A DNA stretch of 64,000 nt from assembly GCF_000517545.1 (NCBI RefSeq), contig NZ_BAIV01000008.1, forward strand, positions 62,001 through 126,000, read 5' to 3'. The notes under the pieces were generated by a model. That model saw nothing but the letters and a program-made list of their open reading frames with translations. It searched no databases and had not been told where the DNA came from. The number at the start of each line of letters is the position of its first letter. Position 1 is the stretch's first letter. Shown one piece after another: positions 10,401-19,795 of the stretch. Source of the DNA: Bacteroides reticulotermitis JCM 10512 (GTDB taxonomy: Bacteria > Bacteroidota > Bacteroidia > Bacteroidales > Bacteroidaceae). The position numbers and the translations under genes are program-made.

Positions 10401-13400
10401 CTAACGAGTCGCATTCAAGCATTCAAAGGCAAGACCGAGCTGTTCTATTCCCCGACATATGAAGAGGGGGCCTACATGGTGACACTTAATCCAATCGGAT
10501 GCGTTGCGGTGATCGAAAACGGTATCGTCAAGATCACTGAGATAATCGACGTAGATAACATCAGCGTAGGTATCACAGTCAACTGCGAAGGTAATGCAAT
10601 CTTTGAGAAGGCCTTCAAGGTTACGGCTGTTAGAAACGGGCAATCTCCCATTGTTGTAGACTTCACCAATGGATGATAAATCTAGCCTGTGATGCTTCGG
10701 GAAACGTAGCGCATGGGCTTCCTGCGACGACCAACTTGATGATGTTCTACGGAACGGAGCAGTTGGCATTATCCGAGTTGACACTAGCACCTGTTACCGG
10801 AATAACAATGTCTGCTGATAAAACAACGGGCGTTATCACTATCAGTCTGTGGCTTCATCTGTACCTGATACAACAGAGATCAACGTAACAGCAACTGCCA
10901 TACGCAAAGGCATAACGCACACCCGTACAATCGTGTTATCACTCAACAAGATAAAGCCAGGAGCAAATGGTGATAATGCAGTGATCTATGAGTTACAGCC
11001 GTCGTTGAGCGTAATCAAGAAAGATAAGGCAGGCAATCCCGCCGTAGCTACTATCTCATGTCGTTTGTTGAAATTCGATGGAACGGCATCAACGGTCACA
11101 AGCGTTCCCGAAGGATTTACATTGCAATATAGCACCGACGGGGGCACTTTCCAATACTATACGTTGGAGTCTCCGATAAATACATCCGGCATAGCTCAAA
11201 AAGTTGCTTTCAGGCTTTACGATGAGAGAGGCCAGTTCGTAGTTAAGGTTGATGAAGAAACAATATACGTCGTACAGGACGGATCCGATGGTCATGACGG
11301 GCAAGACGGGGCTGATGGTACATCCATCATTTGGAAAGGTGAATTCGCATCCCATCCTGCCAATCCGCAGAATGGTTGGGCATATAAAAATACCACCGAC
11401 AAGAAGAGCTATGTGTATCAATCGGGGGCATGGTATCAAATGACAGTTGATGGGACTAACGGACAGAATGGTACTAACGGAATATCTATCGTTTGGAAAG
11501 GCGATTCTTCTACACCTCCGGCTAGCCCGCAGGTAAACTGGGTATATCGTGACACCGATAACGGAGGAGTGTATATCTATAACGGCACAGCTTGGGAATT
11601 AATGGTCGTGGATGGAAATGACGGGACTGATGGCGCAAAGGGTTCAGACGGTAATTCTGTATACATCACCTATCATGATAGCGAAACCGAACCAACTGCA
11701 CCAACAGGGAATGGTACTACAGGTGGTTGGCACACGAACGCTACATCTAGTTCTAGGTGGATGTCTCAAAAGGTAGCTGCTAGTGCTTCATCTGGGGCAT
11801 GGGGTAATCCGATTCAGATCGCCGGCAAGGATGGTATAAACGGGGCTGACGGCATTAACGGCAAAGATGCGAACATGCTTGTGTCATCCGTTTCTCAGAT
11901 CGGGAAAAAGCTTAATGGGGTATATGAACCTGAAATATTCACTGTTTATCATAAATCGGCAAACGGTACATCCGTAAACGCGAATATCGTTTGTTGGGGT
12001 TCCGATGATGGAATTAATTATTCTGTCATAGACAACGCAGTCGATGCATCCTCAATATCAATAGACGTAGCAAGCGAGATGGCCAAGTACTACGTTATCC
12101 GCACTTATACCAAAAGAGCAGACCAAGTTTCTGACTTCTCAGAACCGTTCATACTTAGCACTTCGGTCAATGTCGTTTCTGATGGGGAAGCTGGTGTGGC
12201 AGGTAGTGCATACAGAAAATGGGATGGATTCGAAATCGGAAAGACTTACCGCAATGACGATGGGGTCGTTGACTTGTCTAAGTTAGAGCCTGAGAAAGTC
12301 AGGTACATAGATGTTATTTTGATAAAGAACTCAGCTTTGCAAGCAGGAGCAGATGTATATATTGCTAAGAAATTTGGCGGGAATAACTATTGGGTTGGTA
12401 CTAACGAGAATGACCCACGCAATGAGGTGTTTGTCGGGAATGAGTCCCCCCACTGGATTAGGGCAAATAGTATGGCTCCTGTATTTACGAACTTGATTAT
12501 AGCTAATGCAGCTCTTATTGACTTCGGCACAATTGGCGCATTCATATACCAAGGAGATTACATGTTCTCTCAGCACGGGGTTGATGGTGATGGAAAAGAC
12601 AGTACCGATTATCAATACTTTAATAACACTACGTATCCATTCAAGTTCAACAACACGTCAGTTTGGTCTACCACACCTCCGTCATCCACAGTAATAAATG
12701 TTATGCCTATGGATTATAAGATATACATAACGGATATGCTTTCAATTGATGAAGCATGGGTGGCTTCTCCAGTTGGAACATTTACTCCATCTTTCAGAGT
12801 TAAGATATTAAATACTAACACTAATTTTACTATAGGTGATGATTATCAATTAATATATGTGTATTATGAAGAAGGGTCGGCATTGACTAAGACGATGGTG
12901 TTTACCAATACTGATGAAACTATTACACTTCCAGCTAACTATTCAAATGGTAGATCTTCTGGTTTCTTAATGCGGGCATTTAATACAGGCTCATTTGATG
13001 ACATCTTAACCATTGAATTAGTCCCTAATACATTCACTCCCAACTTCTACATAAATGGAAAAACAGGCGATGTTTATGGAACTAGAGGGGTTTGGACGAT
13101 GAGAACACCAGACGTTTTTAAAACGGTTGATATGACATCAACAACGGCTAGGATAGATCTGGACGTGGATATAAAAAAGAATATAAATTATAATATTCTG
13201 ATTAGAAGTTCTACTACTGATCGTAGTTGTCGCCTTCCAAAGGCAACAAAAGATCTTGTAGGGATGAAGTTGATAATTAAGTTGTCTACTCCTGATGGCA
13301 CAGGCGCACAGACTTTAGCTATCTACTGCAATGCGCCTCAATACATCCACTGGAGAAATCGAAAGAATGTTCTCTATGCTAGATTAACCCCAGATGCGTT

Positions 13401-13524
13401 CATCGAATTAGAATGCCTACCTATTCTGAGAGATACATACGCATGGTATATCAGAAATGCGGGAGAGTTTAAGACAGACTCGCCGACTAATCAAGAGGCA
13501 ATCTTATACCCGGTTTGGATTTAA
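7437..13524 (+). CDS. Giant tail tip/fibre protein with collagen-like and repeated modules (two frame breaks)
   Basis: Joined across two frame breaks this gene encodes about 2029 residues. The first part (7437-10,676, 1079 residues) is a beta-rich tail protein of the tail-associated type. The reading then shifts near 10,671, where one G appears missing, into a short frame. It shifts again near 10,846, where one T appears missing, into the last 891 residues. The junctions read smoothly if one base is added at each. Around 11,290-11,340 are Gly-Asp-Gly collagen-like repeats. About 11,323-11,455 and 11,485-11,620 encode two copies of a roughly 48-residue module starting S-I-[IV]-W-K-G and ending near a DG linker. 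The protein probably reaches the cell surface from the tail tip. Both breaks fit the indel pattern seen across the window. Confidence 0.8.
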
Positions 13525-13538
13525 TAAACAATAAATAT

Positions 13539-13922
13539 ATGGCAGAAACTATAGACATAAAAAACTTTCCGGCACTATCATCCGCAGATGATGGTTCATT
13601 CGTGCTGGTTGCACAAAGTGAGGGTGCACCCGGGAAAATCTCCGTAGCCTTACTAAAAGCGGTTATTGCGAGTAACATAACAACGTCCGTCACTCCCAAG
13701 ATCGAGGATGGCGTTTGGTGGATTGGAGAAGTGAACACGGGTGTAGAAGCCGAAGGATTAACACCTACTTTCCGAAAAGGCGAAACTGGCATTGAGTGGA
13801 AGTACACTAATCAGCCGGATGAAGCGTATCAAACGCTCCTAACATACGCTGAGATTCAGCAATGGATTTTAGAGTATGACAAAGTGAGTGATACGGAATA
13901 TAACGAAATATTCAACACTTAA
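13539..13922 (+). CDS. Small tail-fibre-associated protein
   Basis: 127 residues from the ATG at 13,539 (MAETIDIKNFPAL). An upstream in-frame ATG exists at 13,515 but overlaps the preceding gene, so the later start with the AT-rich leader is preferred. The protein resembles short fibre-linker proteins of Bacteroidota phages: an N-terminal segment beginning MAETIDIKNFPALSSADDGSF, then a carbohydrate-fibre-like 'GVWWIGEVNTGV' stretch. It lies in the fibre operon between the giant tail protein and the next fibre protein, 5 bases from the latter. Confidence 0.6.
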   Translation: MAETIDIKNFPALSSADDGSFVLVAQSEGAPGKISVALLKAVIASNITTSVTPKIEDGVWWIGEVNTGVEAEGLTPTFRKGETGIEWKYTNQPDEAYQTLLTYAEIQQWILEYDKVSDTEYNEIFNT

Positions 13923-13927
13923 AGATT

Positions 13928-14656
13928 ATGAACGTAAATTATCAATCGGACTTCAAAATCATAGAAAGCACTACGGATGTAGACTTGACTACCCCGTTCA
14001 TATTCACTTATATGACCGTGGGAAGTAATAAGTTTGTTGCAAGCTTTGACGGTGCAGTATATTCCAACTGTCGCAGGCTTGACAACGGGTATCTTATGGT
14101 AGCTTTGGATAATCCTAGATTCGCTCTTGGTCCACTAAGCGTAAAAAGAGAGTACTTTCTCACAGATTCCGATTTTAAAGATGGTATATGCAATTATGTT
14201 ACGGTTCAAAAAACGGATATTAATATCGTCGTTGGTGAAACCGATGAATCAAGTCCGGATGTGAATGTCCCTCCATACTATCAGAAAGGAGACAAGGGAG
14301 ATCCATTCACTTATGAAGATTTCACCTCTGAGCAAATAGATAATATTAAAAGACCGGCATTGGAAGCCGCCGAATTAGCGAACGAAGCTGTGGATAGTGC
14401 TTTAGTAGCTACAAATAACGCCATTACAGCCACTAATGAAGCAAATGAAGCTACTAACCTCGCAAATGACGCAAGAGATCAAGCATTAGAAGCTGCACAA
14501 GTAAGCCATAGCGCAGCACAGGAAGCAAATACTAATGCAGCATACGCCAAAGATCAGGGAGATTATGCTAAAGGTGAGGGTGATCGAATATCTGAGCTTA
14601 TTATCATAACATCTGAAGAGGCATCTAATGTAGATTACGAAAATATAAACATTTAA
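13928..14656 (+). CDS. Tail fibre protein with beta head and alanine-rich coiled coil
   Basis: 242 residues. Residues 1-115 are beta-rich. A short GDKGDP collagen-like motif sits near residue 119. From about 140 to 220 the sequence is an Ala/Asn/Glu heptad-rich coiled coil (repeated AxEAxxxAxxA and AxNA patterns), as in trimeric phage fibre shafts. It belongs to the fibre operon and directly precedes the DGR-type fibre gene. Probably a structural, trimeric fibre shaft or base-plate upper protein; the exact family was not recognised. Confidence 0.65.
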   Translation: MNVNYQSDFKIIESTTDVDLTTPFIFTYMTVGSNKFVASFDGAVYSNCRRLDNGYLMVALDNPRFALGPLSVKREYFLTDSDFKDGICNYVTVQKTDINIVVGETDESSPDVNVPPYYQKGDKGDPFTYEDFTSEQIDNIKRPALEAAELANEAVDSALVATNNAITATNEANEATNLANDARDQALEAAQVSHSAAQEANTNAAYAKDQGDYAKGEGDRISELIIITSEEASNVDYENINI

Positions 14657-14668
14657 AAATAAATTGTT

Positions 14669-16116
14669 ATGGCAAAGATTCACAAAATAAAGAGCAACGG
14701 GAATACCATTTACCCAGCCACAATCCCGCAGGCTGTGGTTGACCCTGAGACGCAAGTCCCTCTAAATGTAACGCTAGATAGCGTGGATGGTAGGCTGTCG
14801 GATGCAGAAGAAACAATTTCGGCAATTGTGGGTACCGACTACCTGCACTATTCATACGGAATAGAAATAAACGATTCTATTGCTGATTCTGCAAAGACTA
14901 GGATCGGCAACCTATCGCTACATGCTCAGCTACCTATTCAATCAAGAATGCGCAAATGTCTGTTATTGGACAATGGAAAGGTAAACTATTACTTAAACGC
15001 CAACAATGGTAATTTGAAAGAGGACGGGACGGCTGCCAATTTAGACGGAACAGATGGTATGGTAATGGTAGAGGTACCAAAACATTATCGAAAGTTCGAA
15101 ACAGAGGGTACACTCTTTCGAGTTTACATATCTGAAATGCCTATATCCGGATTCCATATTGTGCCTAAAATGTACATCTCAGCGTATGAAGCATCTATCG
15201 ATAGAACTAACGCCTCTCTGCCTAAACTAGCATCCGTTGTTAATTCTTCGGCAGCATTTAGGGGCGGAAATAACACGGCGACATGGATGGTACATATAGG
15301 ACATTACTCGGCAGACCGGGAACAAATACATCTCTGACAAACTTCCGTGCATACGCCCGTAGACGTGGTAACGCAGGCATGAATGGGGCTGGTTGGAACG
15401 CATATTTATACGAAGCCCATCAGGCATTGTATTGGCTGTATACGATTGAGTACGCTAATACCAATTGCCAATTGCCCTTTAATGCTACTCCAACCGCTAA
15501 TGGATACAAGCAGGGAGGATTAGGGAATGGTGTGACTAATATGAGTGATTGGAATGGATTTAATGGTACGAATCCTTTCATCCCTTGCGGAACAACAAAT
15601 TCATTGGGTAATAAAACGGGCGTGGTAAGCTATACTACTAAAAACGAAGATGGAACGACAAGGGATACTTTGTCCGTGCCGGCCTATAGAGGCATTGAAA
15701 ATCCTTTTGGACATATATGGAAGTGGACAGATGGAGTTAAATGTCGCATTCAAAGTAGCGAGGCAGGCGGGTTAAGTGAAGTCTATACTTGCAATAATCC
15801 CGCAAACCTCCAAGATGTGAACTATGACAATTATGTGAAGATGGGGGATATTTCACGCACGGATGGGTATGTTAAGAAGATTATAGGTGGAGAACACGGA
15901 GTTATAATGCCTGTCGAGGTTGGCGGGTCATCAAACACATACTTCTGTGATTATTTCTATACCAATATCCCTGCCACCTCGGAAGCTCAAAGGGTTGTCC
16001 TGCTTGGCGGTTATGCGCATGCCGGTGCGCTTGCGGGTCTTTCGTGCGCGCATACGGGTTACGCGGCTTCGGCTGCGACTGCGAGTATCGGCTCCCGGCT
16101 TTGCTTTTTACCCTAA
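14669..16116 (+). CDS. DGR-type tail fibre with C-terminal variable repeat (one frame break)
   Basis: The gene begins MAKIHKIKSNG and runs 222 residues. Its frame is then broken near 15,285, where a GGG appears to have lost one G (restored reading ATWDGTYRT). The second part continues to 16,116, giving about 482 residues in total. The C-terminus has the DGR target pattern: GG.A..GA.AGL, then alternating GCG/ACG codons with variable codons, ending IGSRLCFLP in a C-type-lectin-like fold. This is the hallmark of diversified tail fibres that select receptors. The gene has an HIWKWTDG motif typical of formylglycine/C-lectin folds. The variable repeat does not match the template repeat at 33,831, so another DGR must supply its diversity or it is no longer diversified. 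Confidence 0.75.
16000..16113 (+). repeat. Variable repeat (VR4) of a second DGR family, template not in window
   Basis: The 3' end of the fibre gene alternates fixed codons (mostly GCG) with codons that differ from the expected AAC/AAT: TAT, CAT, GCC, CTT, CAT, GGT, TAC, GCT. It ends with a fixed, GC-rich ATCGGCTCCCGGCTTTGC stretch, as in the initiation end of DGR variable repeats. I scanned for the same fixed end elsewhere on both strands and found none, so the template repeat is absent from this window. Assignment as a VR rests on the codon pattern and on known fibre targets with the same AGL...IGSRL ending. Confidence 0.65.
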
Positions 16117-16129
16117 AATAAAGTTAACG

Positions 16130-16447
16130 ATGAAAACAGAATCAAATATGAAGCCAATCCCTATATTAGATTTGGGTAACGGCAAGTATCACATTAATTA
16201 CAATGTGGTAGAAGTAGAGAGAGAGGAAATCGGCGTAATTTTCGAATACAATACAGTATTAATCGAGGGTTTACCGACTTATGAAAGAGTTATCGAATCC
16301 CTAATTCGGGAGAGATATGGTATCTCTGATGAATTGGCAATACAACGTCAAAGAGATATAAAAACGGACGAATTCGCCGAGTATTGTGAGTATGCCGATA
16401 GCTGCAAGGAATTGGCGAGAGAGTGCATGGAAAGTTGGGAGAAGTAG
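16130..16447 (+). CDS. Small conserved protein after the fibre gene
   Basis: 105 residues from the ATG at 16,130 (MKTESNMKPIPILDLGNGKY). An upstream in-frame extension overlaps the variable repeat and is not credible. The sequence is soluble and mixed alpha/beta. Position directly after a DGR-type fibre and before the holin suggests a fibre chaperone or tail accessory protein, as small proteins here often assist fibre folding. No family recognised. Confidence 0.6.
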   Translation: MKTESNMKPIPILDLGNGKYHINYNVVEVEREEIGVIFEYNTVLIEGLPTYERVIESLIRERYGISDELAIQRQRDIKTDEFAEYCEYADSCKELARECMESWEK

Positions 16448-16459
16448 AAAAATAACACG

Positions 16460-16927
16460 ATGGAAGAAAAAGCAGTTCATCAGATATCGGCAGGGATATT
16501 TGCACCTATAGCAGGAAGTTTTGTGATTGACAGTTTGCAGATGATGATACCGTGGTTAATAGCCATGTTCTGTGTCATTCTATGCGATCTTATCACTGGA
16601 GTGAGAAAGAGTATACTAATGGGAGAGCACGTCAGATTCAGCCGTGCCTGGCGTGCCACTATGGGGAAGATGGTGACATACTTCTCATTTGTGGTCATGG
16701 TGGTGATGGTTCAGAAAGCATCGGGGATGTCGATACGAATTGATACCTATTCGTGCCTATTTGTATGCTTCATAGAGGGTAGTTCAATTATAAGCAATAT
16801 CTTAAAGCCGAAAGGGTACAACTTTAATCTGGCTATTGCCATAGGTGTATTTGCAAAAAAGGTATTCAGCATAGACAAGGAAGATATAGACGGAGTAATA
16901 ACTAAAGAAAAGAATAAAGAGGACTAA
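16460..16927 (+). CDS. Phage holin
   Basis: 155 residues with hydrophobic segments at about 12-45, 70-90 and 95-120 and a charged, Lys/Glu-rich C-terminus. This matches the holin family with the short LITGVRKS-type loop after the second segment. It opens the inner membrane at the end of the lytic cycle. It is directly followed by the endolysin (3-base gap) and then the spanin, forming a standard lysis cassette. Confidence 0.8.
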   Translation: MEEKAVHQISAGIFAPIAGSFVIDSLQMMIPWLIAMFCVILCDLITGVRKSILMGEHVRFSRAWRATMGKMVTYFSFVVMVVMVQKASGMSIRIDTYSCLFVCFIEGSSIISNILKPKGYNFNLAIAIGVFAKKVFSIDKEDIDGVITKEKNKED

Positions 16928-16930
16928 AGT

Positions 16931-17449
16931 ATGGCAGACTACAGAAAACTAGTGCCGTTTATCCGGAAGTGGGAAGGCGGTTTTGTGAACGATCCCGATG
17001 ATTTGGGAGGTGCAACTAATAAAGGTGTAACAATAGCTACCTATGAAGCCTATTGCCGAAAGAAAGGCTATCCCAAGCCGACAATTGAAAGGTTGAAGAA
17101 CCTGAGCGATGCGGAATGGAACGAGATTTTCAAAACGCTGTATTGGGATCGATGGAAAGCTGATGAGATAAAGAGTCAATCAGTTGCTAACATTCTGGTC
17201 GACTGGGTATGGGCATCAGGTGTTCATGGTATCAAGATTCCGCAAGACTTAGTAGGTGTTGTTCCTGATGGTTTAGTAGGTCCTAAGACATTAGCAGCGG
17301 TCAACTCGAAGAATCCGGAGGAACTATTCAAAGCTATCAAACAGGCACGAATTGATTTCGTAGAGGAGATATGTCGTAAGCGGCCGGCAAACTTGAAATT
17401 TAGAAAAGGATGGCTTAACCGGATTAACGATATAAAGTTCGAGAGATGA
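16931..17449 (+). CDS. Endolysin, GH108-type muramidase with peptidoglycan-binding C-terminus
   Basis: 172 residues. The N-terminus has the GH108 signature: IRKWEGGFVNDPDDLGGATNKGVT, with the catalytic Glu in KWEGG. The C-terminal part (DGLVGPKTLAAVN) is the peptidoglycan-binding_3 pattern that normally accompanies GH108. No signal peptide, so it depends on the holin for release and then cleaves cell-wall glycan strands. Its stop overlaps the start of the spanin gene by 4 bases (ATGA), indicating coupled translation. Confidence 0.9.
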   Translation: MADYRKLVPFIRKWEGGFVNDPDDLGGATNKGVTIATYEAYCRKKGYPKPTIERLKNLSDAEWNEIFKTLYWDRWKADEIKSQSVANILVDWVWASGVHGIKIPQDLVGVVPDGLVGPKTLAAVNSKNPEELFKAIKQARIDFVEEICRKRPANLKFRKGWLNRINDIKFER

Positions 17450-17982
17450 AAAAGCTACTATACATCTTAATTCTTGCTTCGGCGTGCATGTCATGCCGGA
17501 GCTCTCAGCCATCCACCAAGACGAATACAGAGGTAAAAGGTATAGAGCAAAAGGATGAGTTTAAAAAATCTAATGATAGCCTGTTACTCATAATGCAGCA
17601 GGATATAAAAAGAGTCTACGAAAGGGTCAACAACTTCACCTATGGCTTTACTCAGTTTAAGACAGAATACTCAGCACCCGACTCGACGGGTAAGCAGCAT
17701 CCTACATCTACGACCGAGACGAAAGGCAAAGTGAATAGTAATACCACTGAGAAGTCGGTGACAGACGAAAAGGTCTTGTTGCAATTCGAGCAGGTTAAAT
17801 CCTCACTCGATTCGCTTAAATCCACCGTTGAATATTTCGTTAAGCAGAATACCCAGACAACGCCACCTCTTACTCGGTGGCAGAAGTTAAAACAAGACTT
17901 TGGCATGTTTGCGCTAGGTGTGTCAGTTGCACTGGTATTATTAATCATCGGTTGGCTTGTATACAGGATAAGGAAAAAATAG
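17446..17982 (+). CDS. Probable single-gene spanin (lipoprotein with C-terminal membrane anchor)
   Basis: 178 residues. The N-terminus (MKKLLYILILASACMSC) is a lipoprotein signal with Cys14 or Cys17 as lipid site. The middle is a Thr/Ser-rich linker and a coiled-coil-like stretch around 100-130. Residues 150-172 (FALGVSVALVLLIIGWLVY) are one strong transmembrane helix ending in RIRKK. An outer-membrane lipid anchor at one end and an inner-membrane anchor at the other is the layout of u-spanins, which fuse the two membranes in the last step of lysis. It follows the endolysin with a 4-base overlap. The function is inferred from topology and position. Confidence 0.65.
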   Translation: MKKLLYILILASACMSCRSSQPSTKTNTEVKGIEQKDEFKKSNDSLLLIMQQDIKRVYERVNNFTYGFTQFKTEYSAPDSTGKQHPTSTTETKGKVNSNTTEKSVTDEKVLLQFEQVKSSLDSLKSTVEYFVKQNTQTTPPLTRWQKLKQDFGMFALGVSVALVLLIIGWLVYRIRKK

Positions 17983-18029
17983 TATATTTATAGCGGAAAG
18001 TTTTACTTTTCATTTTTAATAAGATTTGG

Positions 18030-18066
18030 AGCCCCGAAGTTCGTGATGAATAGCGGGGCTTTTCTT
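18030..18066 (+). terminator. Terminator between convergent late and early operons
   Basis: AGCCCCG (18,030-18,036) pairs with CGGGGCT (18,054-18,060) around a 17-base loop and is followed by TTTTCTT. It lies 48 bases past the spanin stop and ends 5 bases before the stop of the minus-strand SSB-like gene, so it separates the two convergent operons. Confidence 0.8.
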
Positions 18067-18070
18067 ATCC

Positions 18071-18448
18071 TCAAAATGGCAAATCATCTCTGTCATTATT
18101 CTGACTTACGGCGGGCTGTTTTGGCGGTTCTGATGCGTATTGCGGTGGTGACGTCGTAGGAGCCTGCGATACACCGGTAATTGTTGCTTTCCAGCACGTA
18201 ATGGAATTAAACCATTTCCCATTCCATTCTCGTGCGTCAACATCACATTGAATCTCAACTTCTTGCCCTACGGCGAGTCCCAAAGCATCTATTTTGTCAT
18301 TCATAACTTGGACGCATACCCGCTTAGAGTATTCACCATGCTCAACGACTACATACTCTTTGCTTCTCCACTCTTTCCCGTTCTTGCTGGTTCCGCCTTT
18401 TTCAGGAAGTTCAGCTATTATTTTACCTTTTATTGTTAATTGTGCCAT
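18071..18448 (-). CDS. SSB-like protein of the DUF3127 family
   Basis: 125 residues with an OB-fold-like core (residues 1-90: MAQLTIKGKI... VCVQVMNDKIDALGLAVGQEVEIQCDV) and a Pro/Gln-rich tail ending DRDDLPF. This acidic DDLPF tip is the hallmark of single-stranded DNA-binding proteins that recruit partners. DUF3127 proteins in Bacteroidota phages have this layout. It protects ssDNA in phage replication or recombination. It is the last gene of the minus-strand early operon. Confidence 0.75.
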   Translation of the reverse strand: MAQLTIKGKIIAELPEKGGTSKNGKEWRSKEYVVVEHGEYSKRVCVQVMNDKIDALGLAVGQEVEIQCDVDAREWNGKWFNSITCWKATITGVSQAPTTSPPQYASEPPKQPAVSQNNDRDDLPF

Positions 18449-18457
18449 TGTTTGTTT

Positions 18458-18681
18458 TCAATTTAATTGTGAACGCTTGTATCTTATTTCCTCTAGGAAG
18501 CTATCAGAAACGCCGATATCCTCAATGAGGATGCCCTCTATCGAACAAGTCGAATCATAGCGTCCTGCTGTAACGCCAATAGTGAGTTTACTTTCCGCTT
18601 CATCCAACTGCTGGCAATCATACGGTCCTCATCTCTGAGATAAGGTTTGCCGTTTATTATTCTTTTCACTGAGAATATCAT
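18458..18681 (-). CDS. Small early-operon protein, frame-broken
   Basis: Read from ATG at 18,681 the frame stops early near 18,541. If one base is added near 18,615 (TT to TTT on the minus strand) it continues to a stop at 18,458, giving about 74 residues ending ...EEIRYKRSQLN. The joined reading is protein-like, with the acidic stretch SIEGILIEDIGVSDSFLEEI. The N-terminal 20 residues (MIFSVKRIINGKPYLRDEDR) are conserved-looking. No function recognised. The gap to the SSB-like gene is 9 bases, so it is in the same operon. Confidence 0.5.
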
Positions 18682-18693
18682 ATACGTTCTTAT

Positions 18694-18903
18694 TTAAGTG
18701 ACACTTAACAAGGCGGAAATCCGATCTCGTTTGATTTTCTTTGCACGCTCTCTATCTATTTTACGCCCCCACAAGGTTGCTTCGTAGAGGGCTTTTGCAT
18801 ACAAAAAGAGCTCCTCGCTATTTGCAAGGAACTCTACTTTTGAAGCTGCGACCATAGATTTGGATAACAGTTCATTGTCTTCGAATAATTCGCTATTTGC
18901 CAT
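18694..18903 (-). CDS. Small hypothetical protein
   Basis: 69 residues from the ATG at 18,903 (MANSELFEDNELL), preferred over a longer upstream start that overlaps the neighbouring gene out of frame. It is helical and charged, with a basic C-terminal part (DRERAKKIKRDRISALL). The first 11 bases overlap the end of the upstream gene. No family recognised. Confidence 0.55.
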   Translation of the reverse strand: MANSELFEDNELLSKSMVAASKVEFLANSEELFLYAKALYEATLWGRKIDRERAKKIKRDRISALLSVT

Positions 18904-19150
18904 TATTAATATAGTTGTAAGTTGCACCTGTTTGACTTTCCTGCATACGATTACGGTACTCGTCTGCGTATGCTTTATTGCACTTGGACTTCGGAACGAG
19001 AATGACAGTCCTGCTGTCAATACGAAGCGAAACCCTGCTCTTTTCTTTTTTCTTCTGTGCGGAAATGGCTGCCTGAATCTTATCAGGGCTTGCGTTTATA
19101 TCCGTATCAACTTTGCGCTCCTTTGCCGGAGCTTTTCTCTCATGTCTCAT
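18893..19150 (-). CDS. Small basic protein
   Basis: 85 residues, very basic (MRHERKAPAKERKVDTDIN, later KKKEKSRVSLRIDSRTVILVPKSKCNKAYADEYRNRM). The C-terminal 45 residues read as a short folded domain. Overlaps both neighbours by about 10 bases. Possibly nucleic-acid binding given charge and operon context; no family recognised. Confidence 0.55.
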   Translation of the reverse strand: MRHERKAPAKERKVDTDINASPDKIQAAISAQKKKEKSRVSLRIDSRTVILVPKSKCNKAYADEYRNRMQESQTGATYNYINNGK

Positions 19151-19532
19151 CGCTTTGCTCTTTTACTGATTCAAAATCTTTCTTACTAATCTCTACCACA
19201 CTAAATATAGTTATGTCCATTATGCTAACTCCTAGATGGTCACAAATGAATTTGATGGGGACTATCTTGGATTTAGATCGGTATGTGCCGCTTATTAGGC
19301 GATCTTTGTATCTACACGAATAGTGATAGTATTTCCATTTCGGGGTACATTGGTACACCACAATCACAAACAATAATCCATATACGACAATATGGAAGAA
19401 CCACCTAGGCGCAATTGAATACAAGACTGCCGCCAATGCAAAAGTCCCAATTATCACAAGCATGGTTATTACGAACTCAGACATAAACTGATTGAGCCCG
19501 ACCGGTAATTTAATCTTCTTCATTTTCCCCAT
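19140..19532 (-). CDS. Two-helix membrane protein
   Basis: 130 residues with two transmembrane segments: about 18-40 (FVITMLVIIGTFALAAVLY) and 45-62 (FFHIVVYGLLFVIVVYQ). A cytoplasmic C-terminal domain of about 65 residues follows. It overlaps its neighbours by about 11 and 23 bases. Together with the next gene it forms a pair of related small membrane proteins. Unknown function. Confidence 0.6.
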   Translation of the reverse strand: MGKMKKIKLPVGLNQFMSEFVITMLVIIGTFALAAVLYSIAPRWFFHIVVYGLLFVIVVYQCTPKWKYYHYSCRYKDRLISGTYRSKSKIVPIKFICDHLGVSIMDITIFSVVEISKKDFESVKEQSDET

Positions 19533-19794
19533 GATATATATCAGATAAGTTGTATTTATTATGAACGAGGCGCATTCTCTCTATACTATCTTTCAGCTCT
19601 ACGTCACTTTTACAAATTGCGACTTTTCTATATATGAAAAGAGTCTTTCGAACGTATACGTGGTATTCCAGGTGATAGTTCCATTTCGGAGAAACCTTGA
19701 TTTGAATATCTTGGCGAAACCACGGTTTTTGTATATAATAAGAGGTCGATATGATGATTATCAGACCTATAATAAATCCTATAAATAGTCCCAT
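19510..19794 (-). CDS. Single-pass membrane protein
   Basis: 94 residues. Residues 2-20 (GLFIGFIIGLIIIISTSYY) form one transmembrane helix. The soluble part contains KVSPKWNYHLEYHVYVRK, which resembles TPKWKYYHYSCRYKD of the neighbouring protein (19,140-19,532), suggesting the two are related by duplication. They overlap by 23 bases. Unknown role. Confidence 0.6.
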   Translation of the reverse strand: MGLFIGFIIGLIIIISTSYYIQKPWFRQDIQIKVSPKWNYHLEYHVYVRKTLFIYRKVAICKSDVELKDSIERMRLVHNKYNLSDIYHGENEED

Positions 19795-19795
19795 A

